Source: Stenotrophomonas rhizophila (GTDB lineage: Bacteria > Pseudomonadota > Gammaproteobacteria > Xanthomonadales > Xanthomonadaceae). From it: a stretch of 64,000 bases of DNA. The DNA is taken from assembly GCF_003751305.1 (NCBI RefSeq), contig NZ_RJKV01000003.1, positions 1 to 64,000 on the forward strand. Direction: 5' to 3'. The notes beneath the pieces were generated by a model, which was given only the letters and a program-made list of their open reading frames with translations, was not told the DNA's origin and did not search any database. The position numbers were made by a program, and so were the translations under genes. Below are positions 46,508 to 55,359 of the stretch, piece after piece. The stretch's first letter is position 1. Each line of letters starts with the position of its first letter.

Positions 46508-46579
46508 GTAGTGCCGGCCGCTGGCCGACTCCCCGCGACAATCGGCGACCAGGAGGAGCCGGCCAGCGGCCGGCACTAC
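46508..46579. repeat. Inverted pair of GTAG-type REP repeats
   Basis: GTAGTGCCGGCCGCTGGCC at 46508-46526 and its mirror GGCCAGCGGCCGGCACTAC ending at 46579 form a head-to-head dimer about 72 bases long. The head and stem match the GTAG (SMAG) repeats of Stenotrophomonas. It lies between the start of the dipeptidase gene and the end of rlmI. Confidence 0.85.
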
Positions 46580-46610
46580 CCGATGCCGAACGTGGCCGGG
46601 ATCCTGCGAA

Positions 46611-47780
46611 TCAGTCCACCACGCGGCAGAACACGGCCTTGAGGTAGCGCGATTCCTGCACGTGGGCCATGAACGGGTGGTCCGGACCGGCGCCGGCCAC
46701 TTTCAGGATCTGGATGGTACGGCCGGCGTAGAACGCGGCACGGCGCAGCATGTCCAGGAACTGATCTTCGGCTACCAGGCCGGTGCACGAGAACGTGGCG
46801 AGCAGGCCACCGGGCTTGACCACGCCCAGCGCCAGCTTGTTCATGTCCAGGTACTTCTTCAGCGCGGTGATGACCTGGTCGCGGTCGCGGGTCATCTTGG
46901 CCGGATCCAGGATCACCACGTCGTATTTTTCGCCGCGGTTGGATGCATCGCGCAGCCACGGGAAGATGTCGGACTGGATGAACTTCGGGCGCACGTTGTT
47001 GAGCTTGGCGTTGCCCTTGGCGATGGCGATCACGTCTTCATCGATATCGATGCCGACCACCTCGGCCGCACCGCGCGCGGCGGCGTACACCGCAAAGCCA
47101 CCGGTGTTGCAGCACAGGTCCAGCACGGTCTTGCCTTCCACCTGCTGGCTCAGCCACTGGCGGTTCTCACGCTGATCGGCGAAGAAGCCGGTCTTGTGGG
47201 CACCGGCCGGGTCGGCGCGGAACTTCACGCCGTACTCGGTGATCACCGAGGCTTCGGTGGTGGTGTTGCCGTGGAAGTCGAAGCTTTCCTGCTTCTGCAC
47301 GTGCTCGTCGGCGAAGCTGTGGAAACGGCAGCCCGGGAACTGTTCGCGCAGGGCTTCATACACCCACTCGCGGTGGCGGAACATGCCGGCGGCGAAGAAT
47401 TCGACCACGACCAGGTCGCCGTAGCGGTCCACGACCAGGCCGGACAGACCATCGCCTTCGCTGTGGACCACGCGCCAGGCATCGGAGATCTCGTCCAGCT
47501 TGAGCACCTCACGACGCAGCGACACCGCCTGGGCGATCTTGCGCGAGAACCAGCCGGCGTCGACCGGGATGGCCTGATCGGTCTCCAGGATGCGCACGGC
47601 AATGCGCGAATGACCGTTGTAGAAGCCACGGCCGATCCACTCCCCGTCCACGCCGACGACGTCGACGATGGCACCGGGTTTGGGACGGACGGCCGGCTTT
47701 TCGACCAGTTTCTGGAAGATCCACGGGTGGCTGGAGCGCCAGGCGTTCTTGAGGCGGACAACGGGGGCAGGGGTATTCAT
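46611..47780 (-). CDS. rlmI: 23S rRNA (cytosine-1962-C5)-methyltransferase RlmI
   Basis: A protein of 389 residues with an N-terminal PUA-like RNA-binding part (LKNAWRSSHPWIFQKLVEKP) and a SAM methyltransferase domain (VLDLCCNTGGFAVYAAARGA; DVVILDPAKMTRDRDQV; LATFSCTGLVAEDQFL with the catalytic Cys). It methylates C1962 of 23S rRNA. The ATG at 47780 matches family length. It runs leftward and is divergent from the riboswitch-terC unit. Confidence 0.9.
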   Translation of the reverse strand: MNTPAPVVRLKNAWRSSHPWIFQKLVEKPAVRPKPGAIVDVVGVDGEWIGRGFYNGHSRIAVRILETDQAIPVDAGWFSRKIAQAVSLRREVLKLDEISDAWRVVHSEGDGLSGLVVDRYGDLVVVEFFAAGMFRHREWVYEALREQFPGCRFHSFADEHVQKQESFDFHGNTTTEASVITEYGVKFRADPAGAHKTGFFADQRENRQWLSQQVEGKTVLDLCCNTGGFAVYAAARGAAEVVGIDIDEDVIAIAKGNAKLNNVRPKFIQSDIFPWLRDASNRGEKYDVVILDPAKMTRDRDQVITALKKYLDMNKLALGVVKPGGLLATFSCTGLVAEDQFLDMLRRAAFYAGRTIQILKVAGAGPDHPFMAHVQESRYLKAVFCRVVD

Positions 47781-47843
47781 ATGCGCATTGTAAACGGGAA
47801 GCCCGCAGCCCTCGGTACTAGCGGCGAGGCCCACGACGCTTTG

Positions 47844-47916
47844 GTAGTGACGGCCGCTGGCCGTCAGCGCGGTAAACCCGGCCGCTACCTGGTTGACGGC
47901 CAGCAGCCGTCACTAC
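47844..47916. repeat. Inverted pair of GTAG-type REP repeats
   Basis: GTAGTGACGGCCGCTGGCCG at 47844 and the mirror copy ending CGTCACTAC at 47916 form another dimer. The loop and stem bases differ from the 46508 pair but keep base pairing, as expected of a selected structure. It fills much of the gap between rlmI and the riboswitch. Confidence 0.85.
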
Positions 47917-47963
47917 ATGGAAACCATTTGACGCCGGCCCCGGCACCCCGCAGAATCGGCCCC

Positions 47964-48080
47964 AGAAGGGGAGTAGCTCCCAGACGTTGTCGCCGTCAAT
48001 TCGAGCCCGCAGGCTCCGGTGCAACGGCAGTCCCACCCATCGGGACTGCGAGCGAGACCTTCGCCGTATGGCGAAGCTCT
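47964..48080 (+). promoter_or_regulatory. yybP-ykoY (manganese) riboswitch upstream of terC
   Basis: The leader contains the two conserved halves of the yybP-ykoY motif: AAGGGGAGTAGCTCCC (from 47966) and GCGAGCGAGACCTTCGCC (from 48048), the latter closing a hairpin with GGCGAAG. The E. coli alx and mntP leaders have the same blocks. Known members sense Mn2+ and switch on TerC/Alx or exporter genes. It ends about 85 bases before the terC start. The exact ends are estimated. Confidence 0.85.
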
Positions 48081-48162
48081 GTCCCTGGATCCCCCCGATC
48101 CTCCGTTGCAGATCCTCGCCGTCCGGCTTGAGGCACTCTATTTTTTCCAACGGATAAACCCA

Positions 48163-49122
48163 ATGCAGACGATCGGTAATGTGTGGTTGTGGGGCGGCTT
48201 CGGCGCGGTGGTGATCATCGCGCTGCTGGTCGATCTCGTCTTGATGCGACATGGCGGCCCACACAAGGTCACCTTCAAGGAAGCCCTGTGGTGGTCCATC
48301 GGCTGGGTCGCCCTCGCCTTGGCCTTCAACGGTGGCCTCTGGTACTACCTGAACGAGACCGCCGGCCAGGTGGTGGCCAACAAGGTCGGCCTGGAGTTCC
48401 TGACCGGTTACCTGGTCGAGAAAGCCCTGGCGGTGGACAACATCTTCGTGTTCCTGATGATCATGGGCTACTTCGCGGTACCCGAGGAACAGCGCCAGAA
48501 GGTGTTGATCATCGGCATCCTCGGCGCGATCGTGCTGCGTACGATCATGATCTTCGCCGGCAGCGTGCTGCTGACCAAGTTCCACTGGCTGCTCTACGTG
48601 TTCGGCGCGTTCCTGCTCTTCACCGGCTGGAAGATGTGGTTCTCGGCCGGCAGCGAGCCGGATCTGGAGACCAACCCCGCCCTGCGCTGGATGCGCAAGC
48701 ACCTGCGCCTGCTGCCGGACTATGCCGGCAATGCCATGAGCGTCATGCGCGATGGCAAGCGGTGGTTCACGCCGCTGTTCGTGGTGCTGATCCTGATCGC
48801 GGTGACCGACGTGATCTTCGCGGTGGACAGCATCCCGGCGATCTTTGCGATCACCACCGACCCGTTCATCGTGCTGACCTCGAACGTGTTCGCGGTGCTG
48901 GGCCTGCGCGCGATGTTCTTCCTGCTGGCCGGCATGGCCGATCGCTTCCACCTGTTGCCGTACGGCCTGGCCCTGGTGCTGGCCTTCATCGGCATCAAGA
49001 TGATGCTGATCGACATCTTCAAGATCCCCACCCCGATCTCGCTGGGTGTGGTGGCGGTGATCATCGCCGCGACCGTGGTGCTGAGCCTGAAGAACCCGCC
49101 GAAGGAAGGCGGCCACGCCTGA
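48163..49122 (+). CDS. TerC/Alx family membrane protein, riboswitch-controlled
   Basis: A protein of 319 residues with about nine membrane segments. Conserved acidic membrane motifs are EKALAVDNIFVF and VTDVIFAVDSIPAIFAIT. E. coli Alx, its closest known type, affects manganese export and alkaline response, and its leader also carries a yybP-ykoY riboswitch, as here. So a role in manganese (or metallation of secreted proteins) is likely; transport is not proven. It is followed by a 15-bp hairpin and then the rhomboid gene. Confidence 0.92.
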   Translation: MQTIGNVWLWGGFGAVVIIALLVDLVLMRHGGPHKVTFKEALWWSIGWVALALAFNGGLWYYLNETAGQVVANKVGLEFLTGYLVEKALAVDNIFVFLMIMGYFAVPEEQRQKVLIIGILGAIVLRTIMIFAGSVLLTKFHWLLYVFGAFLLFTGWKMWFSAGSEPDLETNPALRWMRKHLRLLPDYAGNAMSVMRDGKRWFTPLFVVLILIAVTDVIFAVDSIPAIFAITTDPFIVLTSNVFAVLGLRAMFFLLAGMADRFHLLPYGLALVLAFIGIKMMLIDIFKIPTPISLGVVAVIIAATVVLSLKNPPKEGGHA

Positions 49123-49128
49123 CCGACC

Positions 49129-49161
49129 GTGCCGCCTGCGGGATTGTCCCGCAGGCGGCAC
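49129..49161 (+). terminator. Strong hairpin after terC
   Basis: GTGCCGCCTGCGGGA pairs perfectly with TCCCGCAGGCGGCAC around a TTG loop. It is followed by CTCTCTCTC rather than a T-run. Probable terminator. Confidence 0.7.
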
Positions 49162-49219
49162 CTCTCTCTCCCACGGCGTTGCCCTTGTGTTCATCCGGGG
49201 CGACGCCATCCCTAAAGGT

Positions 49220-50002
49220 ATGAACGCCAACCTGCCCCAGCCCACCGGCACGCCGCCGGTCCCGTCCCGCAACGACCGTGGTGGTGTACTGCGGGCGTTC
49301 AACCTGAGCCTGGCCTTCGTGCTGCTGCTGGTCGCGGTGTATACCGCCCAGGGCCACGTCGACTGGCGTCCGTGGGCGGTTGCCCCACTGGACAAGGCCG
49401 GCCTGCTCGGCATTCTCGGTGCACCGCTGCTGCACGGCTCGATCCAGCATCTGGGTGCCAATGCGGCAGCCCTGCTGATCCTCGGCACCTTGGCCGGCAG
49501 CGTCTATCCCAAGGCCACCGTGCGCGCGCTGCCCCTGTTGTGGGTGGGTTCGGGGCTCGGTGCCTGGCTGCTCGGCGATCTGGGCAGCCGCCATCTGGGC
49601 GCCAGTGGCATCACCCACGGCCTGATGTTCCTGGTGTTCGTGCTCGGCCTGCTGCGCCGCGACCGGCCAGCGATCGCCGCCGGGCTGATCGCCTTCCTGT
49701 TCTACGGCAGCATGCTGCTGACCATCCTCCCGCACGAGCCGGGCGTGTCCTGGCAATCGCATATGGGCGGTGCCTTCGCCGGCATCATCAGCGCGCTGCT
49801 GTTCCGCTTGTCCGACCCGATGGCGCCGCGCAAGCGCTACAGCTGGGAGGATGAGGAAGAGGACGACATCGACACTGCGCGCGACGCCGATCTGGAACCG
49901 CCCTCCCCGACCCGCGTGCCGGTGCTGTGGCAACCGCGCGAGGGCCGCGACTTCGTGGTGCTGCCGTTCCGGCGGCGCGATGAAGGGTCATCGCTGGACT
50001 GA
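49220..50002 (+). CDS. Rhomboid family intramembrane serine protease
   Basis: A protein of 260 residues with about six membrane segments. The catalytic Ser is in HLGASGITHGL (GxSG) and the His in WQSHMGGAFAGI, so it should be active. The C-terminal 60 residues are hydrophilic, with an acidic cluster (EDEEEDDIDTARD), and the N-terminus is a short soluble lead. The ATG at 49220 was chosen; a GTG at 49187 is possible. The substrate is unknown. Its 3' end faces the GDPD gene, with a pair of repeats between. Confidence 0.88.
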   Translation: MNANLPQPTGTPPVPSRNDRGGVLRAFNLSLAFVLLLVAVYTAQGHVDWRPWAVAPLDKAGLLGILGAPLLHGSIQHLGANAAALLILGTLAGSVYPKATVRALPLLWVGSGLGAWLLGDLGSRHLGASGITHGLMFLVFVLGLLRRDRPAIAAGLIAFLFYGSMLLTILPHEPGVSWQSHMGGAFAGIISALLFRLSDPMAPRKRYSWEDEEEDDIDTARDADLEPPSPTRVPVLWQPREGRDFVVLPFRRRDEGSSLD

Positions 50003-50031
50003 CCGGCAGCGCCATCTGATGGCATGCCACG

Positions 50032-50123
50032 GTAAAGCCACGCCATGCGTGGCTCTACCGTGCGCCGGATATTCCGATAGCGCGCCCACCGAGCAAGCGC
50101 AGCCACGCATGGCGTGGCTCTAC
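50032..50123. repeat. Inverted pair of GTAG-type REP repeats between convergent genes
   Basis: GTAAAGCCACGCCATGCGTG (from 50032) and a mirror copy ending CGTGGCTCTAC at 50123 form an inverted pair. The stem AGCCACGC/GCGTGGCT is shared. Its first head is GTAA, not GTAG. It sits between the 3' ends of the rhomboid and GDPD genes, where such repeats commonly lie. Confidence 0.75.
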
Positions 50124-50127
50124 ACGC

Positions 50128-51246
50128 TCAGGGGTTCGCTGCGGTCGTCCCATCCCCATCCACCGCACGCCGGCCCAGCGCCGGGTCATCGGTGAAGAAC
50201 GCATCGATGCCGGTGGCCAGGTAGGCGCGCATCTCGGCGACCGAACCTTCGGCATTGCGGGCATTCGGCTCGCCGCTGCGGAACTCCGCAGCCTGGAAGT
50301 AGTTCTCCGGCCGGAACGTATACGGCACCACCATCAACCCGGCCGCATGCGCATCACGCACCAGCGAGGTCGGGGTGCCCAGCTTCCCCTGCGCATCCAG
50401 TGGAATGACCATGCGCAGGCTCGGGCCGATGCCGTCGGCGTAGGTCGCGACCTCGCGCAGTCCCACCGGTGTAATCAGGTCGGCATAGCGCTGGCTGCCC
50501 TTGGCGGCCAGCACGTCACCGGGCTGCTGCTTGGGATCGCCGAGCAACTGCAGGAGGCGGATGTTGCTGTCGCGGCCGAGCTTGCCGCGCAGGTAACGCA
50601 GGTTGCCGACCTCGAAGGACTGGATCGTCACCGGTGCCACTCGCGTGTAGGCGTTGCCCTGCAGCGCGGCGACCACCTTGTCTTCCATCGGCAGGCCGAT
50701 GCGCGTGAAGTAGGTGCCGTGCTTGATCTCCGGCACCAGCCCGATGCCGCGGTTGGCGCGCCCGGCCTGCTGCACCAGGAAGGCGATGATCTCGTCCAGC
50801 GTGGCGATGCGGAACTGGCCGTCGAAGGCGGTGCTGCGCAGCTGCGGCAGGCGCTCGCGGGCGTACAGCGTCTTCAGCTCGGCCAGGGTGAAGTCTTCGG
50901 TGAACCAGCCTTCGATGCGCTCGCCGTCGATGGTCTTGACGGTCCTGCGGCTGGCGAACTCGGGATGCGCAGCCACATCGGTGGTGCCGCCGATCTCGTT
51001 CTCGTGGCGCGATACCAACACGCCGTCCTTGGTCATCACCAGGTCCGGCTCGATGTAGTCGGCGCCATCGGCGATGGCCTGCGCATACGCGGCGAGCGTG
51101 TGCTCGGGCAGCAGCGCACTGGCGCCGCGGTGGCCGTAGACGGCGGCCTTGACCGGCGTGGAGGAAGACGATTCAGCGCTCATGGCCACCGATGGTGCCA
51201 CGGCCAGCGACACCAGCAACACACATCCCCACAACTGCTTGGACAC
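50128..51246 (-). CDS. Glycerophosphodiester phosphodiesterase, exported
   Basis: A protein of 372 residues with a signal peptide (VSKQLWGCVLLVSLAVAPSVA; first codon GTG). It is a GlpQ-like enzyme with YGHRGASALLPEHTLAAY and DYIEPDLVMTKDGVLVSRHE, carrying catalytic His and metal-binding Glu/Asp. It hydrolyses deacylated phospholipids to glycerol-3-phosphate and alcohol in the periplasm. The GTG at 51246 has AGGGA about 7 bases upstream. It is convergent with the rhomboid gene and lies downstream of mnmE. Confidence 0.9.
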   Translation of the reverse strand: MSKQLWGCVLLVSLAVAPSVAMSAESSSSTPVKAAVYGHRGASALLPEHTLAAYAQAIADGADYIEPDLVMTKDGVLVSRHENEIGGTTDVAAHPEFASRRTVKTIDGERIEGWFTEDFTLAELKTLYARERLPQLRSTAFDGQFRIATLDEIIAFLVQQAGRANRGIGLVPEIKHGTYFTRIGLPMEDKVVAALQGNAYTRVAPVTIQSFEVGNLRYLRGKLGRDSNIRLLQLLGDPKQQPGDVLAAKGSQRYADLITPVGLREVATYADGIGPSLRMVIPLDAQGKLGTPTSLVRDAHAAGLMVVPYTFRPENYFQAAEFRSGEPNARNAEGSVAEMRAYLATGIDAFFTDDPALGRRAVDGDGTTAANP

Positions 51247-51319
51247 TGCAAATCCCTGTCGATAAAGAACCCGGTCAGTCTGCTGCAAGGCTGTGACAGC
51301 GCGAAGAAAGGCCGCGCAC

Positions 51320-52663
51320 CTACTTCCCGATACAGAAGCTCGAGAAAATCCGCCCCAACAGGTCGTCGGCGCTCATCCGTCCGGTAATTTCGCCCAGCGC
51401 CTCATGGGCCAGGCGCAGTTCCTCCGCCGCCAACTCCAGGTGCTCGTGGACCAGCTCCGATTCGGCGCGCTCGGCATGGCCGATGGCCTGGCCGATCGCC
51501 TCGACGTGGCGGGCCCGCGCGGAGAACTCACCGTCCACGCTGTCGCCGGCACTGCCGCTGGCCAGCGCGCGCAGGCGTGCGTGCAGCTGATCCAGGCCGA
51601 GGCCGGTCGCGGCCGAGACATGCACCACGTCCGCTGGGTCGTCGATCGGCATCGCGTCCAGCAGGTCACTCTTGTTGTGGATCCACAGCTGCTGCGGCAC
51701 GTCGGCGATGCTGTCGCCCACCGCGTCGCGGCCGGCCTGCGGATCGCGCGCATCGACCACCACGATGGCCAGGTCGGTGCGCTGCATCTCCGCGCGCGCC
51801 CGGCGCATGCCTTCCCGCTCGATCGCATCGCCGCCTTCGCGCAAACCGGCGGTGTCGACCAGGGTCAGTTCCAGGCCATCGATGCGGATGGTCTCGCGCA
51901 GGGTGTCGCGCGTGGTGCCGGCGATGTCGGTGACGATCGCCCGTTCACTACCGGCCAGCGCATTGAGCAGCGAACTCTTGCCCGCGTTCGGCGGCCCCAC
52001 CAGGACGGCGTGCAGCCCGTCGCGCAGTTTGCGCCCGCGTTCGGCATCCTCGCGCAGCCGGATCAGCGCCTGCAGCGCGGTGACCAGGCCACTGCGGACC
52101 TGCGCGCCGCCGAGGGTATCGAGTGGTTCGTCGGCGAAATCGATCGCCGCTTCCACGTGGATCCGCAGCAGAACAAGCTGTTCTGCGACCTCGTCCACGC
52201 GGCGCGAGAACACGCCGTCCAGGGAGCGGCGTGCCGCGCGCGCTGCGCGGGTATCGCTGGCGGCAATCAGATCGGCAATCGCCTCGGCCTGGGCCAGATC
52301 GAGCTTGCCGTTGAGGAAGGCCCGCTCGCTGAACTCACCCGGCCGCGCCTGCCGAGCCCCCAGTGCAATGCAGCGCGCGACCAGTTGCTGGAGCACCACC
52401 GGGCTGCCATGCCCCTGCAGTTCCACCACTTCTTCGCCGGTGAAGCTGTTCGGGGCGGGAAACCACAGCGCGATACCGTCATCGATCACCTCGCCGCCCG
52501 CATCGCGGAAGCGCTCGTAATGCGCGTGCCGCGGCCGCATCGCGCGCACGCCGATCGCCTCGGCGATGGGCCGCGCCTGGGGGCCGGACAGCCGCAGCAT
52601 GCCGACGCCGCCCGCGCCGGGCGCGGTGGCGATGGCCACGATGGTGTCGGGGGCATGGGTCAT
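51320..52663 (-). CDS. mnmE: tRNA modification GTPase MnmE (TrmE)
   Basis: A protein of 447 residues. A formyl-THF-binding N-terminal domain starts [20 protein letters not shown], a GTPase domain follows ([34 protein letters not shown]), and the C-terminus ends FCIGK with the conserved Cys. With MnmG it modifies wobble uridine of several tRNAs. Its partner gene mnmG, and rsmG, are not in this window although they often lie next to mnmE. It lies downstream of yidC in the leftward rpmH-rnpA-yidC-mnmE block. Confidence 0.96.
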   Translation of the reverse strand: MTHAPDTIVAIATAPGAGGVGMLRLSGPQARPIAEAIGVRAMRPRHAHYERFRDAGGEVIDDGIALWFPAPNSFTGEEVVELQGHGSPVVLQQLVARCIALGARQARPGEFSERAFLNGKLDLAQAEAIADLIAASDTRAARAARRSLDGVFSRRVDEVAEQLVLLRIHVEAAIDFADEPLDTLGGAQVRSGLVTALQALIRLREDAERGRKLRDGLHAVLVGPPNAGKSSLLNALAGSERAIVTDIAGTTRDTLRETIRIDGLELTLVDTAGLREGGDAIEREGMRRARAEMQRTDLAIVVVDARDPQAGRDAVGDSIADVPQQLWIHNKSDLLDAMPIDDPADVVHVSAATGLGLDQLHARLRALASGSAGDSVDGEFSARARHVEAIGQAIGHAERAESELVHEHLELAAEELRLAHEALGEITGRMSADDLLGRIFSSFCIGK

Positions 52664-52740
52664 GTCGGGCTCACTGCAGCGTGCGGGGAATCAGGGGGCA
52701 TTCTACGGACCGCACGGTTGGCCGGGCCGCAGATGCAGGA

Positions 52741-52760
52741 AACCCGCCTTGCGGCGGGTC
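52741..52760 (-). terminator. Terminator-like hairpin after yidC
   Basis: On the minus strand ACCCGCC-GCAA-GGCGGGT is followed by TTCC. It lies between the end of yidC and the start of mnmE. The T-run is short, so partial read-through to mnmE is likely. Confidence 0.55.
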
Positions 52761-52771
52761 TCCTGTGTGGC

Positions 52772-54469
52772 TTACTTCTTGGCGGTGACGACCGGCAGCG
52801 GATCGCTGCCATGACGCTTGGTCATCCACCACTGCTGGAGCAGGCCCAGGCCACCGTTGACGACCCAGTACAGCACCAGACCGGACGGCATGAAGGCCAT
52901 CATGACGCCGAACACCAGCGGCATCAGCTGCATCATCTTGGCCTGCATCGGGTCCATGCCCGGCGCCGGGGTCAGCTTCTGGGTGGCCCACATCACCGCC
53001 ACGTTGATCACCGGCAGGATGAAGTACGGGTCACGTGCGGTCAGATCCTGGATCCAGCCCAGCCACGGGGCCTGGCGCAGTTCCACCGATTCCACCAGCA
53101 CCCAGTACAGCGCGAAGAAGATCGGCATCTGGATGAGGATCGGCAGACAGCCGCCCATCGGGTTGATCTTCTCTTTCTTGTACAGCTCCATCATCGCGGT
53201 CTGGAACTTCTGGCGGTCATCGCCATAGCGTTCCTTGAGCTGCGCGATGCGCGGCTGGAAGCGACGCATCTTGGCACCGGACTTGTACTGCACCGCCGAG
53301 AGCGGATACAGCACCAGCTTCAACAGCACAACCAGGCCGACGATCGCCCAGCCCCAGTTGTTGACGACCTTGTGGACCTGGTTGAGGACCCAGAACAGGC
53401 CCTGGCCGATGATCGCCATCAGCGAGAAGCGGCTGTAGTCGACCACGCGGTCCAGGCCCTTCACGTCTTCCTTGGCGATCAGGTTGACCAGCTTCGGGCC
53501 GACCCACAGGCGGGCTTCGGTGCTGACCTGCTGGCCCGGGGCCACGGTGAAGGCCGGGCCACGCGCTTCGATCTGGTCGCGGCCGTTGTTCTGCGCCAGC
53601 GAGTACTGCGCGGCCTGGTCGGCCTGCGGAATCCACGCGGTGAAGAAGTGGTGCTGCAGCATCGCCAGCCAGCCGCCGGTGATGGTGCGGTTGAGGTGGC
53701 CGTCGTCCAGGTAATCCTTGAACGCGCGACGCTCGTAACCGTCCTGCGGGCTGAACCAGGTCGCGCCGTTGAAGCTGAACGAGTCCGGGTTGGTCATGCT
53801 GCGCGAGAGGATGGTCGGGGTGCGGTCCAGGGTGCGGAACACGTAGCCGCTCCACGGGGCGCTGCCGCCGTTGACCACTTCATCCTTCACCGTGATCGCG
53901 TACTCGTTGCGACCCAGCGAGTAGGTGCGGCGGATGGTCACGCCGTTCGGGCCGGTCCATTCGAAAGGCACCGTGACCTCGTCCTGGCCCTTGGCCAGCA
54001 CGAAGTCGTGGTTGTCACCGACCAGCTTGAAGCCGTTGGCGGCCGGCACCGGCATGGTCTTGTCTTCGCTGATCCAGCCACTCACCGCGCGGTACGGGTG
54101 GGTCGCCTCTTCGGTCAGCAGGCGGACCGGCGGGCTGCCTTCTTCCTTGGTCTGCGGGAACTGCAGCAGCTCGGCATCCAGCACCGTGCCACCGTCCAGC
54201 ACCAGACGCAGGACGTCGGTGGTGATGGTCACGCGGGCCGGACCGGCCTCGGTCTGTGCGGCCGGCTGTGCCGCCGGCAGGGAGCCGTCAGCCTGGGGCA
54301 CGGGCGCACCCGGGATGGACCCGGCAGCCGCACCCGGCACGCTGGCCTGGGTGGTCTGGGTAGCCACGGCCGGGGTCGGCGGCGCGGCTTTATCGCGGCC
54401 CCACTCCATCCACAGCAACACGGCCACCATCAGCCAGGCAAAAATCAGGAAAACGCGGGTCTGGTTCAT
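52772..54469 (-). CDS. yidC: Membrane protein insertase YidC
   Basis: A protein of 565 residues: an N-terminal membrane segment ([17 protein letters not shown]), a large periplasmic domain, then five C-terminal membrane segments ([39 protein letters not shown]). YidC inserts membrane proteins alone or with SecYEG. Its ATG shares a base with the rnpA stop. The yidD gene that often lies between rnpA and yidC is missing. Confidence 0.96.
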   Translation of the reverse strand: MNQTRVFLIFAWLMVAVLLWMEWGRDKAAPPTPAVATQTTQASVPGAAAGSIPGAPVPQADGSLPAAQPAAQTEAGPARVTITTDVLRLVLDGGTVLDAELLQFPQTKEEGSPPVRLLTEEATHPYRAVSGWISEDKTMPVPAANGFKLVGDNHDFVLAKGQDEVTVPFEWTGPNGVTIRRTYSLGRNEYAITVKDEVVNGGSAPWSGYVFRTLDRTPTILSRSMTNPDSFSFNGATWFSPQDGYERRAFKDYLDDGHLNRTITGGWLAMLQHHFFTAWIPQADQAAQYSLAQNNGRDQIEARGPAFTVAPGQQVSTEARLWVGPKLVNLIAKEDVKGLDRVVDYSRFSLMAIIGQGLFWVLNQVHKVVNNWGWAIVGLVVLLKLVLYPLSAVQYKSGAKMRRFQPRIAQLKERYGDDRQKFQTAMMELYKKEKINPMGGCLPILIQMPIFFALYWVLVESVELRQAPWLGWIQDLTARDPYFILPVINVAVMWATQKLTPAPGMDPMQAKMMQLMPLVFGVMMAFMPSGLVLYWVVNGGLGLLQQWWMTKRHGSDPLPVVTAKK

Positions 54470-54960
54470 CAGCGTGCAGGCTCGACGGGGCCGGCACGCA
54501 ATGCCGGCTCGGACTGGGAAAGGGGTGCAACGCCCAGGGGCGGCGGCATTGTGCCGTCCGCGCCCGGCATGGGCAATGCGCCAAGGCGGCGCAGCAGGCG
54601 TTCAAAGGCCTGGCGGATATCTGAATTGCTGGCGGTACGGGCGGCACTGCGGGCAACGACGACATAATCGCCGGCACTCATCCACGGCCGTACGTGGCGT
54701 GTGGCATCGCGCAACACACGCTTCACTCGGTTGCGACCCACGGCTCGGGGATCGACTTTGCGCGACACCGCAAGACCCAACCTGGCTGGCGTATCGCTCT
54801 TCAGCCAGTGCAGGGTCATCAGCGGATCGGACACACGGCGGGCGCCGTTGAAGACCGTTGTATATTCGGCACGCGTACGAACCCGCGCAGAGCGAGGAAA
54901 TCGCTTGCGCGGGTCGGAACTGCTCACAGTCAGGATTGCGTCTGCCGCGGAAAGCGGCAT
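54469..54960 (-). CDS. rnpA: Ribonuclease P protein component
   Basis: A protein of 163 residues with the RnpA core [32 protein letters not shown] and [13 protein letters not shown]. It assists RNase P RNA in cutting tRNA precursors. A C-terminal Pro/Gly/Ala-rich extension of about 40 residues follows the core, unlike E. coli RnpA (119 residues). The start is uncertain: ATG 54960 was chosen, but TTG 54969 (inside rpmH) and a GTG further in are possible. The ATG is 5 bases after the rpmH stop. Confidence 0.92.
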   Translation of the reverse strand: MPLSAADAILTVSSSDPRKRFPRSARVRTRAEYTTVFNGARRVSDPLMTLHWLKSDTPARLGLAVSRKVDPRAVGRNRVKRVLRDATRHVRPWMSAGDYVVVARSAARTASNSDIRQAFERLLRRLGALPMPGADGTMPPPLGVAPLSQSEPALRAGPVEPAR

Positions 54961-54965
54961 TGCAA

Positions 54966-55106
54966 TCAAGCGCTCAGGACTTTACGGCCCTTGGCGCGGC
55001 GACGCGACAGGATCTTGCGGCCGTCAGCGGTCTTCATACGGGCACGGAAGCCATGGTCGCGCTTACGCTTGAGGTTGCTGGGTTGGAAAGTGCGCTTGGT
55101 GGCCAT
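54966..55106 (-). CDS. rpmH: 50S ribosomal protein L34
   Basis: A protein of 46 residues, [20 protein letters not shown] onward, ending in a basic tail (KGRKVLSA). This is the highly conserved L34. It is the first gene of the leftward block and has a clear promoter about 40-67 bases upstream. Confidence 0.97.
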   Translation of the reverse strand: MATKRTFQPSNLKRKRDHGFRARMKTADGRKILSRRRAKGRKVLSA

Positions 55107-55145
55107 GCGGGCCTCTATATGAAGGGGACGGAAAGAACCGGAAAT

Positions 55146-55173
55146 TCTATAGACCTCATCGAGGTCCCGTCAA
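55146..55173 (-). promoter_or_regulatory. Leftward promoter of rpmH-rnpA-yidC
   Basis: On the minus strand: TTGACG, 16 bases, TATAGA (or TAGAAT with 18 bases). It ends 40 bases before the rpmH ATG, on the opposite strand to dnaA, fitting the leftward operon. Confidence 0.8.
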
Positions 55174-55225
55174 GTGTCTGTCACTACGGGAATTCACCGG
55201 GCTGTGCAATAGCTGTGGATCGTTT

Positions 55226-55234
55226 TGTGAATAA
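55226..55234 (-). promoter_or_regulatory. DnaA box in the rpmH-dnaA gap
   Basis: TTATTCACA on the minus strand, a match to TTATNCACA. A second, weaker match (CGATCCACA on the minus strand, about 55214-55222) is nearby. It lies 126 bases before the dnaA ATG, so it may serve dnaA autoregulation or origin function. Confidence 0.75.
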
Positions 55235-55359
55235 CTTTGGGACAACCATTCCCGGCCCCCCTCGTCGGTGGTAGTCTGCGCCATCCATTCTTCCCCCCTT
55301 CCGGCCTGCGGTGCGGCGCTTTTGTTCGCCTATCCGCTGGCCCCAGACGATTATTGCCG

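Noticed and set aside
51293-54667. Long plus-strand frame opposite mnmE and yidC
   Set aside because: Antisense to two well conserved genes, with His/Gln/Arg-rich sequence.
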